Assembly (NCBI GenBank): GCA_030248215.1
Contig: JASANG010000443.1
Span: 124,001-188,000, forward strand
Direction: 5' to 3'
DNA length: 64,000 bases
DNA from: Enoplolaimus lenunculus
Lineage: Eukaryota; Nematoda; Enoplea; Enoplida; Thoracostomopsidae
The notes beneath the pieces were generated by a model. It was not told where the DNA came from. It saw only the letters and a list, made by a program, of their open reading frames with translations, and searched no databases. Both the position numbers and the translations under genes were made by a program. Positions within the stretch are counted from its first letter, which is position 1; every line of letters starts with the position of its first letter. Of this stretch, positions 21,180 through 32,826 are shown piece after piece.

Positions 21180-21405
21180 AGGAATATTTAAACAGAACGA
21201 AATAGCGGCAGGCTTTGCAGTCTAATTACAATAATGTTCGTTGGGTGGAGGTACGAAATTTGAACCTTCCTAGGAATTTAACAAAAACTGGCCAATCCGG
21301 TAGATCTCGAAGAGCTGAGTTCAACGGTACCACTTTTATGGCTGCAAAAACGAACGGTTCAAACGTTATGGCCCTTGAAATTATAGTGCACACACGCAAA
21401 GATTG

Positions 21406-21658
21406 CACTGTAAATTCCATTGAGTTGATTTCAACTCAGACTGAATTGAATCACTCAGTCTGAGTTAGCACTATCAGAACTCATAATTCTGAGTTTGTAT
21501 AACTCATTCTGATTTATTTTATCAACATTCTCGGAATGAAATCAGCTCAGAGTGAGAATCAACTCAACCCAGAGTGAGTTAAAGTTTGCTGTTATTAATT
21601 CAGAAATAACTAAATTTCCGTCTGAGTTGATTAATGAAGTCATTGGAATTTACTGTGT
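21406..21658 (-). mobile_element. TGAGTT fold-back MITE
   Basis: Full length; an internal AGTTTGTATAACTC replaces the usual loop. Confidence 0.85.
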
Positions 21659-22022
21659 GGCAGAGGAAGTATGTAAAGGTTAATTGTCTTCCGTACCCAG
21701 AGGCGGATGTCCGGCTCTACCCTGGTGTGACAGTAAAAGTACAAGAATGCTTTTAACCAACGATTTTTATGACAAGAGTATGCAACTAAATACATTCTTA
21801 CAGATTTATAATCGGATTACGTGTATTAAGTAAGTAAAATACTGTGGGGGAATTGCTTTGTGGACCAGGGAGCTGAGTGGTTCGATATTTAAGCCATTTA
21901 ATCGTAAGTAATTTTTTTACTTCTTCATCGCTCAGTCCCTGGCATAAAAGGACAAGTAAGTGCCAAAACCATTACTCTTCCGAGCAGCACCAAGGAGAGA
22001 TTTTCTAAAAATATCTGCACTG

Positions 22023-22274
22023 CCCTGTAAGTTCCAATGATTTGATTAATCAATTCAGCTGGCGAGCTGGTTATTTCAGAATTAATATCAGTAAACATTA
22101 ACTCACTCTGAGTTTAGTTGATTCTCACTCTGAGTTGAGGTGACTCTGGGTGAGTTGATTAATTAACTCAAAATAAATAGAATCAACTCAAAATTCTGAG
22201 TTCTGATAGTCCTAACTCTGACTGAGTGATTCAACTCATTCGGAGTCAAAATCAACCCAGTGAAATTTACAGTG
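22023..22274 (+). mobile_element. TGAGTT fold-back MITE
   Basis: Full length with both ends; 12 bases before a second, diverged copy. Confidence 0.85.
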
Positions 22275-22286
22275 TGTAAACGGCAG

Positions 22287-22528
22287 TAATTTGATTTTAA
22301 TTCACAATGACTTGAATTAACTCAGAAGTCCGAGCTCTGAATCAAGTCTTTCAGAACTCAGAATTCTGAATTGATTCAATCCAATCAGAATTAAGCAGTC
22401 ACCTAGCATGGAATTAACTAAGTCAGCTCAGAGTGAGTTAATATTTACTGTTATTAACTTATACAAATAACCAAAAATAACTAATTCAATCTCTGAGTTG
22501 ATTAATCAACTAATTGAAATTTACAGTG
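22287..22528 (-). mobile_element. TGAGTT fold-back MITE, diverged
   Basis: Left terminus lost, right terminus GAAATTTACAGTGCG kept. Confidence 0.7.
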
Positions 22529-22817
22529 CGGATAAAAATTACTAAAAGTTTCGACACATCGATCCCCCCGCTTTTGTTGCGCCATTTCTGATGTTTTTGG
22601 TTCAGTTTGAAACCGTTACAACATGGTAATTTCATGATGGTAACCAGAATTTTATTCAAAACCCACCAAAATATTACTTTTTAAACCTAAAAATTCGTAA
22701 TAATAATTCACTATAATGCAGTACATTCACCTAACAATGAATATACGGTTTGGCGGCAGACCCTTTGTTCCTAGCGGAACGTCCGCGAATTAAAATTTAA
22801 CTAGTCAACGTGGTTGC

Positions 22818-23071
22818 ACATTGTCAATTTCAGTGAGTTGATTTCAACTCAGAATGAGTTGAATCACTCAGTTTGAGTTTGGTCTATCAGAACTCAGAAT
22901 TTTGAGTTGATTCAATTCATTCTGAGTTAATTGATCAACTCACTCCGAGTCAATTCAACTCAGAATCAGAATCAACTCAACTCACAGTGAGTTAATGTTT
23001 TGCTGTTATTAACTCAGAAATAAACAACTCGCTTGCCGAATTGATTAATCAAATCATTGGAATTTACAGTG
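22818..23071 (-). mobile_element. TGAGTT fold-back MITE
   Basis: Full length; ends CATTGTCAATTTCAGTGAG / GGAATTTACAGTG. Confidence 0.85.
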
Positions 23072-23179
23072 CGTATTTACAACCCAAGATACGTTTCTCC
23101 CAATAAATTTTGCTCCTGCCTGAAAACTGTGCAATGGTTTTCGTTACATTAATGCTGTTTATAAAATGTTTCAATTTAC

Positions 23180-23257
23180 CACTTGCCACCGTTTTAGAAA
23201 TTCAATTTCCCTTTTCCCTTGTTTTCCAAAACAGTATTGGGAAAAAGGCGTCGCCAT
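23180..23257 (-). CDS. Possible first exon of the coiled-coil gene
   Basis: On the minus strand an ATG at 23257 opens 26 codons, MATPFSQYCFGKQGKREIEF followed by LKRWQV, ending at a GTAAAT donor in phase 0. That is the phase needed by the exon beginning at 20303. The composition (K, R, E, aromatic) is coding-like, and the segment lies between a TGAGTT element and a CTTGCA element rather than inside one. Distance (2.9 kb) and lack of homology keep this tentative. Confidence 0.2.
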
Positions 23258-23331
23258 TTTCCACGTACTGTACGCAACTAAAAGTGGATGACGCATTAGC
23301 TACGCCTCAGCCGCGTGTTAAACTTGCTATA

Positions 23332-23874
23332 AAGCCCTATTCACACATGCAAGTGATTGCTGCGAGAACTTGTAGCTGCAACTTGCACTTGCAAGTTTTG
23401 TCCAAAATTCCTTTCGGAAAACTTGCAGCTGCAAATGATTCATTAAAAATCATAGCAAGGAATTTAGTTCACATGTGCGCTGTAAATTACAATGAGTTGG
23501 TTACGCAAACGCAATTCAGCTTGCGAGTTGTTTATTTCTGAATTAATTAATAGTAGTAAACGTTAATTCACTCTGAGTTGAGTTGATTCTTATTCTGAAT
23601 TGAGTTGACTCAGGGTGTGTTGATTAATTAACTCAAAATGAATTGAATCAACTCAAAATTCTGAGTTCTCACAGTCCTAACTCAGACTGAGTGATTCAAT
23701 TCATTCTGAGTTAAAATCAACTCACTGAAGTTTACAGAGTGTGAATAACCATGCAAGTTTATTGAATTTAATATTGCAGCCGCTTTCTCGTCGGTTGATG
23801 AAAAAATGCAAGTTCTGCGTGCAATTTGCAGCGGCAACATTTCGCAGCAAAACTTCTACGTGTGAATAGGGTTT
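23332..23874 (+). mobile_element. CTTGCA-family MITE with a TGAGTT element inside
   Basis: The halves 23332-23477 and 23741-23874 match 17833-18098 in order. The insertion interrupts TTCACATGTG|TGAATAACC. Confidence 0.8.
23477..23740 (+). mobile_element. TGAGTT fold-back MITE, nested
   Basis: Inserted in the CTTGCA element, so it is younger; starts CGCTGTAAATTACAATGAG and ends GAAGTTTACAGAG. Confidence 0.8.
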
Positions 23875-24095
23875 AATAAATAAAAACTAAAAGAATGTGA
23901 TAGTTTGTATACACGAAAACTAAATATAACGTGAATATTGTACAAAAATTGTTATATTTTACCGTGTTTCCATGGTGATGAATGTTTATTACCGTCTCAA
24001 AACGTGAGATTAAGCATACAAACAAGATGGTATTTTGCTAATACTGATACCTCTTGTGTATTTCGTGTGCGACTATTACAAAAATAACCTTATAC

Positions 24096-24295
24096 GGCCC
24101 ATGTATAGAACAAGGCCGGAACGTTTTTTCTGCGGGTTTGTAATAGAGTCAGCTTAAGCTTTAGACTAAATTTTTTTTGCTTGGCTTAGGCTTAGGCTTT
24201 TAGGCTTAAAATAGGCTCATCCGTACGCTTAGGCTTAGGCATAGGCTTAGGAATATGCGTATACTACTGTTCCGGACCTGTACTATACATGGCCC
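24096..24295 (+). mobile_element. TLM-c copy (reference for subfamily c)
   Basis: Inverted ends GGCCCATGTATAGAACAAGG and CCTGTACTATACATGGCCC. Interior as in TLM-a, with TTAGGC units on both sides of TAGGCTCATCCGTACGCTTA. Confidence 0.85.
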
Positions 24296-24298
24296 ACA

Positions 24299-24780
24299 AC
24301 AGCGGGTTGTACTTTTTAATACCAACCATAACGCCGACCTACAATTAACGTTGGAAGCGCGCCAAATTCCGATATTTCACTATAACTCGTTAGCCAGACG
24401 TCTGATTGCGGAAAATTTAACGCCATTCGGCTCAGCTCTACCTGCCACGTCGAACGGTATATATCTTGTATAACTTTTTTAAATAATTTTTGTTTTCAGG
24501 GAGGAACTTAGGTCGTTAAAAAATCGAATGTTTCAAAATTTCAAATTGGGCATAAAATGATCAAAGGAGACCGTGACAAGCCCAAATATGCAAAAATTTT
24601 CAAATTCCAACCATTTTTGGGCAAATGTCGCTTGGGGGCGGATAACTGAACTGATCCGTTGCATCGGAGGAAGTAGGGACAATGTGGACACTGTTTTGAC
24701 TCAGCTGTCTGGCAATAAGAATTCGTTCCAAACAGTGACTAAGAATAAGAGATCGTTTGGACAGACTGTATAATCGCTAA
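24299..24780. repeat. M repeat, copy 1
   Basis: Shares ATAACTCGTTAGCCAGACGT, GACTCAGCTCTAC-like and GATCAAAGGAGACCGTGACA segments, in the same order, with 50402-50935. A weaker match is at 9990-10055. Family unknown. Confidence 0.5.
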
Positions 24781-24794
24781 ACGAATCTACGGCA

Positions 24795-24896
24795 ATTCAT
24801 CGACCGACAACTTGTCCACTGATATTTGGTCGCCCGACATCTCGTCGATCCGACAACTTGTTAACCCGACAACTCGTCGACCCGAATAACTCGTCG
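24795..24896 (+). repeat. Degenerate CCGACAACTCGTCGA tandem array
   Basis: About six units of 15-20 bp with a TCGTCGA core, each partly palindromic. Confidence 0.6.
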
Positions 24897-25141
24897 AAAC
24901 CATAGAAATATTGTTTTATGCAATTGGTTAAAAATGTAGCACGATCCATAAAGTGATTTTGCTGGTCACCAGAAACGTAGTGTTTGTAGAGTATAAAATG
25001 TTTCCCGCAAGCCTGACAACATACACTGTTGTCGAAAATAACGAACATTCAGAGTTAAGGTTATGCAAATCACATCGCTGCGGGATTTTATGCTATGACC
25101 GTTGCTTTCGTGGTGGACATTCAATTATAGGAAAAGATATG

Positions 25142-25393
25142 CGCTGTAAATTCCAATGAGATGATTAATCAATTCAGCAAGCGAGTTGGTTATTTCTGAA
25201 TTAATATCAGTAAATATTAACTCACTCCGAGTTGAGTTGATTCTCACTCTGAGTTTAGTTGAATTTGGGCGAGTTGAATAAATAACTCAGAATGAATGGA
25301 ATTAATTCAAAATTTTGAGTTCTGATAGTCTTAACTCAGATTGAGTGATCCAACTCATTCTGAGTTAAAATCAACTCACTGAAATTTACAATG
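25142..25393 (+). mobile_element. TGAGTT fold-back MITE
   Basis: Full length; ends GCGCTGTAAATTCC / GAAATTTACAATG. Confidence 0.85.
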
Positions 25394-25527
25394 TATTTAA
25401 GAGAACGTATCCTTTACACTGAAGATTAGGCTTAAACTTTTAGGAATTAACTTTTAGGTTTTAACTGTTTAACACGCAAGTATCTAAAGGTTCATCAATA
25501 TATCCAATCTGAGAGCGATATTGACTA

Positions 25528-25781
25528 TACTGTAAATTCCAGTGAGTTGATTTTAAGTCCGAATGAGTTGAATTCACTCAGATGTCTGAACTCTGAATTA
25601 GATCTTTCAGAACTCACAATTTTAAATTGATTGAACTTTATTCTGAGTTTATTAATCAACTCACCCGGAATTAAATCATCTCATCGTAAGTTAATGTTTT
25701 CGGTTTTATTAACGCAGAAATAGCCAGAAATAACCAAATCTATCTCTGAATGGATCGATCAACTCATTGGAATTTACAGTG
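25528..25781 (-). mobile_element. TGAGTT fold-back MITE
   Basis: Full length, of the variant with TCTGAATTAGATCTTTCAGA in the middle. Confidence 0.8.
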
Positions 25782-25942
25782 CATCAAAGTCGGTTTTGCT
25801 CATTTTTTAAACGTTTTCAGCTGCTGGGTATTTTAGTTCCCATTCCAAAGTTTCGTTTCCGTTGGCAAATCACTGTTATTAATAAAAGATAACAAAAATT
25901 GACTAATAATAATAATAAAGTTCTTGCGATATCGATAAACTT

Positions 25943-26124
25943 GCAAATATATAGAACACAGCCGGAACACTAGTATAAACATATACTTAAGCCTAAACCT
26001 AAACCTAAGCGCAAGGATGAACCTATTTCTAAGCGTAAGCCTAAGCAAAAACGTTAGTCTAAATTTAAGCTTAATCTATTACAGGGTCGAAGGAAGACGA
26101 TCCGGCTGTGTCTATGCGTGGGCC
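25943..26124 (-). mobile_element. TLM-c copy
   Basis: GCAAATATATAGAACACAGCC start and GGCTGTGTCTATGCGTGGGCC end; hexamers changed to CTAAACCTAAACCTAAGC. Confidence 0.75.
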
Positions 26125-26417
26125 AGTATCAAACGATAGAAAAAATCATTTAGCGAGTCTTCAAACTTTACGGCCACAGTATTTTAATGTCCACACGTAA
26201 CCATATCCGTGTACAACCACGTCCTGATTTGCGGACTGTCTTCGTGACATAGGCATCCCTTAACCAATTGACCAGGTCAAAATATTCAACCAAACGACTG
26301 TTGTTTTCTATTTCATAACCCTATCCACAAGCACATTTTTGGCTTCTGCAAACTCTGGCAATTTTTTTCCGTTTGGTTAACCCATACACAGCTCCTATTC
26401 GCCTTGACTGAAGTGTA

Positions 26418-26712
26418 CACTGTAAATTCGAGTGAGTTCATTTTAACGCAGAATGAGTTGAATTCAATCAGAGGCCTGTCAGCTCTGCATTAGGTCTTAG
26501 ACCTCAGAATTCTGAATTGATTGAAGTGATTCTGAGTTGTTTAATCAACACAGCCGGAAGTAAATCAGCACAGAGCGAGTTAATGTTTTGTTTTATTAAT
26601 TCAGAAATAGCCAGAAATGTCTAATTCGCCCTCTGAATTGATTAATTAGCTCAGATAGAGAATTAGCTATTTCGGGGTGTTGCTGAATTAATAACAGTAA
26701 ATATTAACTCCC
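26418..26712 (-). mobile_element. TGAGTT fold-back MITE, diverged and extended
   Basis: Same middle variant as 25528. The right side continues into a partial second arm (AATTAATAACAGTAAATATT). Confidence 0.65.
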
Positions 26713-27829
26713 TCTAGCTACCCGTGATACGCGGAAAAACCTTAAAATTGAAAATAATTATTAAAAAATACACAATGAAGCTTGACTAAAATGCATTGTA
26801 ACACAGCCACCAGTGTAAGCATCGAAGTTTTGTCAAATATGACTAAGATTAACTTTTGAGACTAAAGATGAAGCCAACGCCTCAGCTTAGGTTTGCTTTA
26901 AGGTTGATGTTTATATTTTGCGACCCATATGCTAAAACGACTCAAGCAACTGTTAGCAATAGGTTTTCAAACTCACTAACAATTGCAGTTGTTACACTCA
27001 AAAATGGTACACGAATAGAGCAAATCATATGCAAAAAATGTGCTAAATATTGAGCCTCAGAATTGCACTGATTCGATAGTTACAAGACCTATCACGCAAC
27101 TGATGATAGGTGCTATACACATTTGACAATACGGGCCCTAGGTTATAGTTCGGATTAATAGGAGCTTGGTTTGTTTCAACTTTACAACATTTATAACCAG
27201 CCAAATACGACAAATGACTGTGTCATAGAATTCGGGGAATTCTTATGAAAACAGTAATATGATCCGTAAAATTACTAAGCATGAATATATTGTACCTAAC
27301 ATACGCAATATATATAGAATATGTATATAATATGTGATATACATGATGTATATATACTTTGTTTTATACACTTTTCTTTGTACATTATATATTTGTGTAT
27401 ATGTATATGTATATATATATTTATATATATGTGCGTAAAACAATGCAAACAATAGCTAAATTTGAAATATATATCAAAATGTAGTCAGATTACTGTCAGA
27501 AAACAATATTTCAATTCGTTTTTGTTTCGGACAAAAATAGTCAAATAATGACTGTTCAAAGTTTTGTCAAAAGATTGCGGCAAATAAGAGAGAATTTGTA
27601 TAAAATGTCAAAATAATGATGTTTTTGTTGATATATTTTATATTTTCCAAAAATAGTCGCTTGTTTTTATTTTAGAATATTTTTAATGATCGGTTTGGCT
27701 TAGAAATTTTTAACGTTGAAAATTTTTGCAAATTTCACTCGAATTGTTTATTAGTGAAAACAACTTGACTATTTTTACTAAATTTTAATGCAAATTTTGC
27801 AATATCTTGCGTACACCAGCACTGTAAAT
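26713..27829. other. AT-rich stretch without genes
   Basis: No exon-like segment. A TA/TG-rich block at 27290-27450 is low complexity, and its open frame is meaningless. Confidence 0.5.
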
Positions 27830-28070
27830 TTCATGAGTTGATTTTAACTCAGAATGAGTTGAATCACTCAGTCTGAGTTAGGACTATCAGAACTCAAAAT
27901 TTTGAGTTGTTTCAATTTATTCTGAGTTAATTAATCAACTCACCCAGAGTCAACTCAACACAGAGTGAGAATTAACTCAACTTAGACTGAGTTAATGTTT
28001 ACTGATATTAATTCAGAAATAACCAACTCGTTAGCTGAATTGATTAATCAACTGATTGGAATTTACAGTG
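27830..28070 (-). mobile_element. TGAGTT fold-back MITE
   Basis: Full length and among the least diverged copies. Confidence 0.88.
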
Positions 28071-28164
28071 AGGTGACTTTTAAGGTGGTAGTGTGATCGA
28101 CACTGAAGCTGTTTGTTTGCTTTAGTGTTCTATATACTGAAGCTATTGAGCATCAGTGTGTAGC

Positions 28165-28285
28165 ATACTGAAGTTTTTTAAGCTTTAGTGTTCTTCACAA
28201 AACTTTTTTAGCTTCAGTGTTTTTCACAAAACTTTTTTAGCTTCAGTGTTTTTCACAAAACTTTTTTAGCTTCAGTGTTCGCGTC
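28165..28285 (+). repeat. 29-bp tandem repeat
   Basis: Three to four units of CACAAAACTTTTTTAGCTTC + AGTGTTTTT. Shorter relics (CTGAAG, TTTAGTGTTCT) lie upstream from 28100. Confidence 0.85.
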
Positions 28286-28552
28286 ACATTACCAAGTGTA
28301 CGCATGATATTGTGGAATTTGCATAAAGGCTGAAGAATTTGAATTTGTCCAAAAATAGTTACTTAAACTAAAATACCTTTAGGATTTTAGGTAAAATTTT
28401 GTTTATCGCGATTTCTTATAAACTGAGGTTATTGATTGGCCTGTAGCTTAAAGCTTATTGAGCGCAGCGTTTCACTAATTATTAGGATTACAACCAATCT
28501 AATTTTCGCAATAAAGGGTTTTTGAGTGAGAGGAATCTAAAGAAATTCCCTA

Positions 28553-28995
28553 CTGTAGTGACCCGAATAAGATGGGAAGTAATAACAGGGGGTCCCCATT
28601 TTGAGTCCCAATCAGTAGGAGTCCATATCCCTAATAAGAATACCGTAAGCGGATAGATTCCTTAAACCCTAATCTGAGTCCATAAATGTCAATTATTCCT
28701 AATTGTAGTGCATAAATGACTCCAGGACCAACTTAAGTTTAGTTCGAAACTTTAAAACATATTTAAGTTTTGAAAGTACATTGCTAAAGTATAATCTTGC
28801 ATTATCGCTCTAGGTTTTGATACAAGACAAGTAAATGTTTACGGCAACGAATAATTGCAATACCGGATCTCAGTAACAAAGGGGGGGCTGAATGTGGCTT
28901 AAAATAAACAACAGTCCGTACCCGAATAACGGTTTGGTACCCTCTGTAGAGGCCAAATAATTATCAGTTCCCCCTCTAAATTCGGGTCACTCTCG
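28553..28995 (-). mobile_element. CCCGAATAAG-family MITE (family description)
   Basis: About 400-510 bp with ends CTGTAGTGACCCGAATAAGA and, inverted, TTCGGGTCACT. Inside are GGGGTCCCCATTTTGAGTCC and the arm ACAGTCCGTACCCGAATAAC, which repeats the terminus sequence. Two further long copies and two fragments are in the window. No coding capacity. Confidence 0.75.
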
Positions 28996-29148
28996 CTGCA
29001 GTAGGACCGCCACGGCAAAAACGGCCAAATATTATGGTTCTTTGGTTAAAATTGGAAAGATCGGCTAACGGTGTTTCCACGAATCAGTTTCTTTATCGTA
29101 CAGAATTCAATACAGGTTTACTCGGATCCCGGCGTCCCAGCATACGTT

Positions 29149-29218
29149 TCTGGCTACGATCCTGATCCGCCGGTTTAATTTTTTCTGGCTACGATCCTGA
29201 TCCGCCGGTTTAATTTTA
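29149..29218 (+). repeat. 35-bp direct duplication
   Basis: TCTGGCTACGATCCTGATCC + GCCGGTTTAATTTTT occurs twice in tandem without change apart from the end. Confidence 0.9.
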
Positions 29219-29580
29219 CAATTTAGGCATCAAAATAGCCCACTTTCGCTGAGGTTAATCTTCAATGTTGGTAGATCATTTTGTGCCCTGTCTACCGACT
29301 GCGAGACATAATTAAATTTTATGAACCGCTAATGAAGTACAGCTGCGTAGCGTTTGAGCTTCGATTCCATCAAACCTGTACCTGCGGAACAGGCATTGAA
29401 TTATAAGCTGTGCGGTGTCAGCCTTTTATGTCTTGGCGAACGTCGACAATTAATTGTGCTTTGTTTACGTTTGTGCAATTATTGATTTTAGCGATTCGGA
29501 CTCTTAGCTGTGTATAGCATCTATTGATAGTTAGGCTTTCATACCAGCCATTTGCGCAACGGACAACTCTTAAATTTTTT

Positions 29581-29776
29581 GGCCAATGTAAAGAACAGGG
29601 ACGGAACAGTATTATAAGCATATTCGTAAGCATAAGCGTAAGCCTAAGCGTAAGAATAAGCATATTCCTAAGCCCAAGTCTGGCCCTAAGCCAATCAAAA
29701 ATATTAGTTTAAACCTAGAGCTTACTGTATTGCAGCCCGACAGAAATACGTTCCGCTCCTGATCTTTACATGGGCC
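29581..29776 (-). mobile_element. TLM-a copy, full length
   Basis: GGCCAATGTAAAGAACAGGG to TCCTGATCTTTACATGGGCC; hexamer blocks of two and one units. Confidence 0.85.
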
Positions 29777-30074
29777 TAAATTTTTGAAGCACAGCAAATC
29801 GAAGCCGAAAAAATGTACTTCATTTTGTCGTTCACTTGAATAAAAATTTAAAATGCAAGTTGGTCCGGTGACTGACTGGACGCCATAGAATGAAGAATTT
29901 TTGACTGGAAATTTTCTTACTTGAAAATTGTTTCAAAATTCTCCGAATTTTACTAAAAGCTCAATGCGTAAATTAGATGCAAAATTAGTACGTTTTTCAG
30001 TCTCATCGTAGACTGAGAAATTTTAAAAAATTGTATTTTAATTAATTTAAGATTCGAGCAATTTTGAGCTCAAA

Positions 30075-30269
30075 CCAATGTATAGAACAAGGCCGTTTAC
30101 AGTGGTAGAAGCATATTCCGAAACCTAAGGCTAAGTCTAAGTGTAAGAATTAGCTTATGCCCGAACTAAATCATAAGCATGAAGGTTACGCAAAAAATCA
30201 ATCTGAAGCTTGTGTTACCATATTGCAGTCCCACAGAAAAACGTTTCGCCCTTGATCTTTACCTGGGAC
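30075..30269 (-). mobile_element. TLM copy with mixed ends (c left, a right)
   Basis: CCAATGTATAGAACAAGGCC left arm and CCCTTGATCTTTACCTGGGA right arm; hexamers diverged to CTAAGGCTAAGTCTAAG. Confidence 0.7.
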
Positions 30270-30386
30270 AAAGTTTTAAAAGAATGTTTTATTTTTTGAC
30301 AATGTAGTTGAAGCATACGTATTTTAGAAATAAATTATAGTTTACCTTCCTAATACCCAAACATCCTTATATACTGCGCTCCCACA

Positions 30387-30640
30387 CTCAAAATAATATT
30401 TCTGATATTTAAGAAAAAATTTCTTACATTTGAGAAATATGATTAGCAAGGCGCACTTGAAAAGTATTTCTGTTATAAAAGAAATGTTTTCAAAAACGTT
30501 TTGAAATAAAGTCTGAAAATAAACATTTTCCAGTTATTTTTAGAAAAATTGTCTTAAATATCAGCAAAACTTTTCAGATTTGCCACAGAAAACACTTTTC
30601 TGAATAAATTCAGAAATACTAGTTTGTGTGCACTAAAACG
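30387..30640 (-). mobile_element. AAGTATTT-family MITE, copy 2
   Basis: Inverse of 1307-1558 over the full length, with about 10% differences by eye. Confidence 0.8.
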
Positions 30641-30698
30641 AAATGTCGATACAAAACGTAAACTGCTATGTATTGAATATAAGCACCATAGAACTTCC

Positions 30699-30878
30699 GG
30701 CCAATGTTACTTTCACGGCCGTAACACTAGATTAAGCGTATTCCTAAACGTAAGCCTAAGCCTAAGCGTTAGAAAAGCGTATTTCTAAGCCTAAGCCTAT
30801 TAAGCCTAAGCGCTAGGAAATAAATGTAGTCTAGAATGTCACCTACTCTTTTACAGGGCCTTAAAAGTAACACGGGCC
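30699..30878 (-). mobile_element. TLM-b copy, inverted
   Basis: GGCCAATGTTACTTTCACGG start, CCTTAAAAGTAACACGGGCC end, and CCTAAGCCTAAGCGT blocks. Confidence 0.8.
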
Positions 30879-31097
30879 AAAACTTTTATACTTCAATATC
30901 CGTTTTTCGTTTGCGTTATATTTTGATTACTATTCGTTCGTGTTTCCGTTATTCTTTACTATCTGTTTGCATTTTGGTTTTAGACGATAAAGCCATTGAA
31001 TAATTGTTCTTCGAAGTGTTCTTTTCTCAGTGGGGGCTCTTAGAGAAACTTATTAATAGTTTCTGTTTTAGAATACGTTTTTCATAGTTCATCGCAT

Positions 31098-31310
31098 GGC
31101 CCATGTTACTTTAAGGGACGCCCAGGTTTTCTTGGGGGTTTATCAAAGAGTAGGTTTAGATTCTAGATTACATTTTTTTGCTTATGCTTTTAGGCTTAGG
31201 CTTAGGCTTGGGCTTATGCATTAGCAACTCATTTCTGTAACGCTTAGGCTTAGACTTAGGCTTAGGAATACGCTTAATCTACTGTTACGCTCCTTAAAGT
31301 AACATTGTCC
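31098..31310 (+). mobile_element. TLM-b copy, full length
   Basis: GGCCCATGTTACTTTAAGGG and GCTCCTTAAAGTAACATTG ends; five TTAGGC-type units in the first block. Confidence 0.88.
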
Positions 31311-31491
31311 GTTCATATTATATTCTCATGTATTAACGAACCAGGTGAACTTTATACGGCTATTGCGGTCAGGCTTGGAGCAGCCAGTCCCAATCCTGTC
31401 ATTTGGCGTGGGGCCCACCTCAAAGAGGGCCCGCCACCCTAGCAAGGAATTAAACTAAAAATTTAAAAATATTTTACTCGTCGCTAGTGGC

Positions 31492-31674
31492 CAGTGGCGG
31501 ATTCAGGATCTCAAAATGGGGGGGGGGGGCAAAATTTCACAGGTAATAAACTAACTTTTGACCCACACACAAACCACGAACTATTGTCACAAAATTGCTA
31601 AGTATGTAATTTTTGTCGAGATGCTGCTGGGGGGAGGTCACAGCCGGGGTGGTCCCCCCATGGATCCGCCATTG
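31492..31674 (+). mobile_element. hAT-like MITE, CAGTGGCGGAT family
   Basis: Ends CAGTGGCGGATTCAGG / CCATGGATCCGCCATTG are inverted and flanked by the 8-bp duplication CTAGTGGC / CTGGTGGC. The interior has a G12 run and CCCCCC, typical of short hAT derivatives. The near-matching duplication suggests a fairly young insertion. Confidence 0.8.
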
Positions 31675-31814
31675 CTGGTGGCCCAACCTCGGAGTTTTGC
31701 GGGAGGGCAGCTTTAGTCTGCTCCGGCAATTATTTTGGCTATTCAGAGTATTTTCGCTCAACAATTGCACAAAACTTTATACGCAAAATGCTGGCAAGCG
31801 GAATGACCAGAATA

Positions 31815-31848
31815 ATCTCCTAAGCCTAAGCCTAAGCCAAGCCTAAAA
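31815..31848 (-). repeat. Isolated CCTAAG hexamers
   Basis: Four CTAAGC units without TLM arms; a relic. Confidence 0.5.
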
Positions 31849-32129
31849 CACTGTCAGTACTAGCAAACGGGTGTGAAACTAAACGTTCAAAATTTAGATG
31901 AAAGCAAATAGAAGTTTTTGTGCTCGCATACAATCTCAGTTCAAAATTATTCTCATTCACAATCCCCCGCCCCCAAGAAAAAACTTTCAACATTCTTTAG
32001 TAGCCCTGGAAAGGATTGATGGATCAGTTGCGCCTTTTGCCCACAAAATGGCTAAATGCGCTGGTGAACTCGCGTTGTTTAATCCGTCATATTTTTGATC
32101 CCACACTTGTTGACTCAATTTGCCGGGAA

Positions 32130-32363
32130 CAGTGCAAATTTCAGTGAGTTGATTTTAACTCAGAATGACTTGAATCACTCAGTTGAGTTAGGACTATCAG
32201 AACTACTCAGAATGTTGAGTTTATTCAATTCATTCTGAGTTAATTAATTAACTCACCCACAGTCAACTCAACTCAGAGTGAACTAAATGTTTACTGATAT
32301 TAATTCAGAAATAACCAACTCGATCGCTGAATTGATTAATCAACTCAATTGGGATTTACAGTG
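32130..32363 (-). mobile_element. TGAGTT fold-back MITE
   Basis: Full length; ends CAGTGCAAATTTCAGTGAG / GGGATTTACAGTG. Confidence 0.83.
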
Positions 32364-32826
32364 ATATACTCACCGTTCGGTTGCAACAAAGTTAGCCAAA
32401 TGTTCATTGCTCAAACCGAAGTCAAACAAAACCATCAATTTCACCAATCATCGGAATGAATGATTCTTGAGCGTAAACCTGAGCAAGCTTAACCATAGCG
32501 CATGCGTGTGCGAAGCTGAAATTTGAATAACCAAATGTAATTCTTGCGATCTTGTACAATATTTCTCTGAAAAATCCACTCTTGGTTAATTTCTTCCAAA
32601 AACATTGGCCAATCTCCCCCCCCCCCCAGAACTTTACCTCACGGACAGTCTCTTCCCCCGAAAATTTCTGGCGTAGACAATGTCACACTACCCTGCGCCG
32701 TACCCGTAAGTTTCCGTGTCCCGTAGCACAATGTTAATTTTTCATAAGATCGATACAAACTGCGTGGGTGATCGAAACCGTTTACCCGACAACAGAAGTT
32801 GTTTATTCAATAGAAAAACCTATAAA

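Noticed and set aside
23110-23541. 143-codon frame on +
   Set aside because: Runs into a CTTGCA element and then a TGAGTT element; composition is not coding-like.
28165-28285. CRISPR-like array
   Set aside because: The three to four 29-bp units are contiguous with no unique spacers, and the sequence is eukaryotic nuclear DNA.
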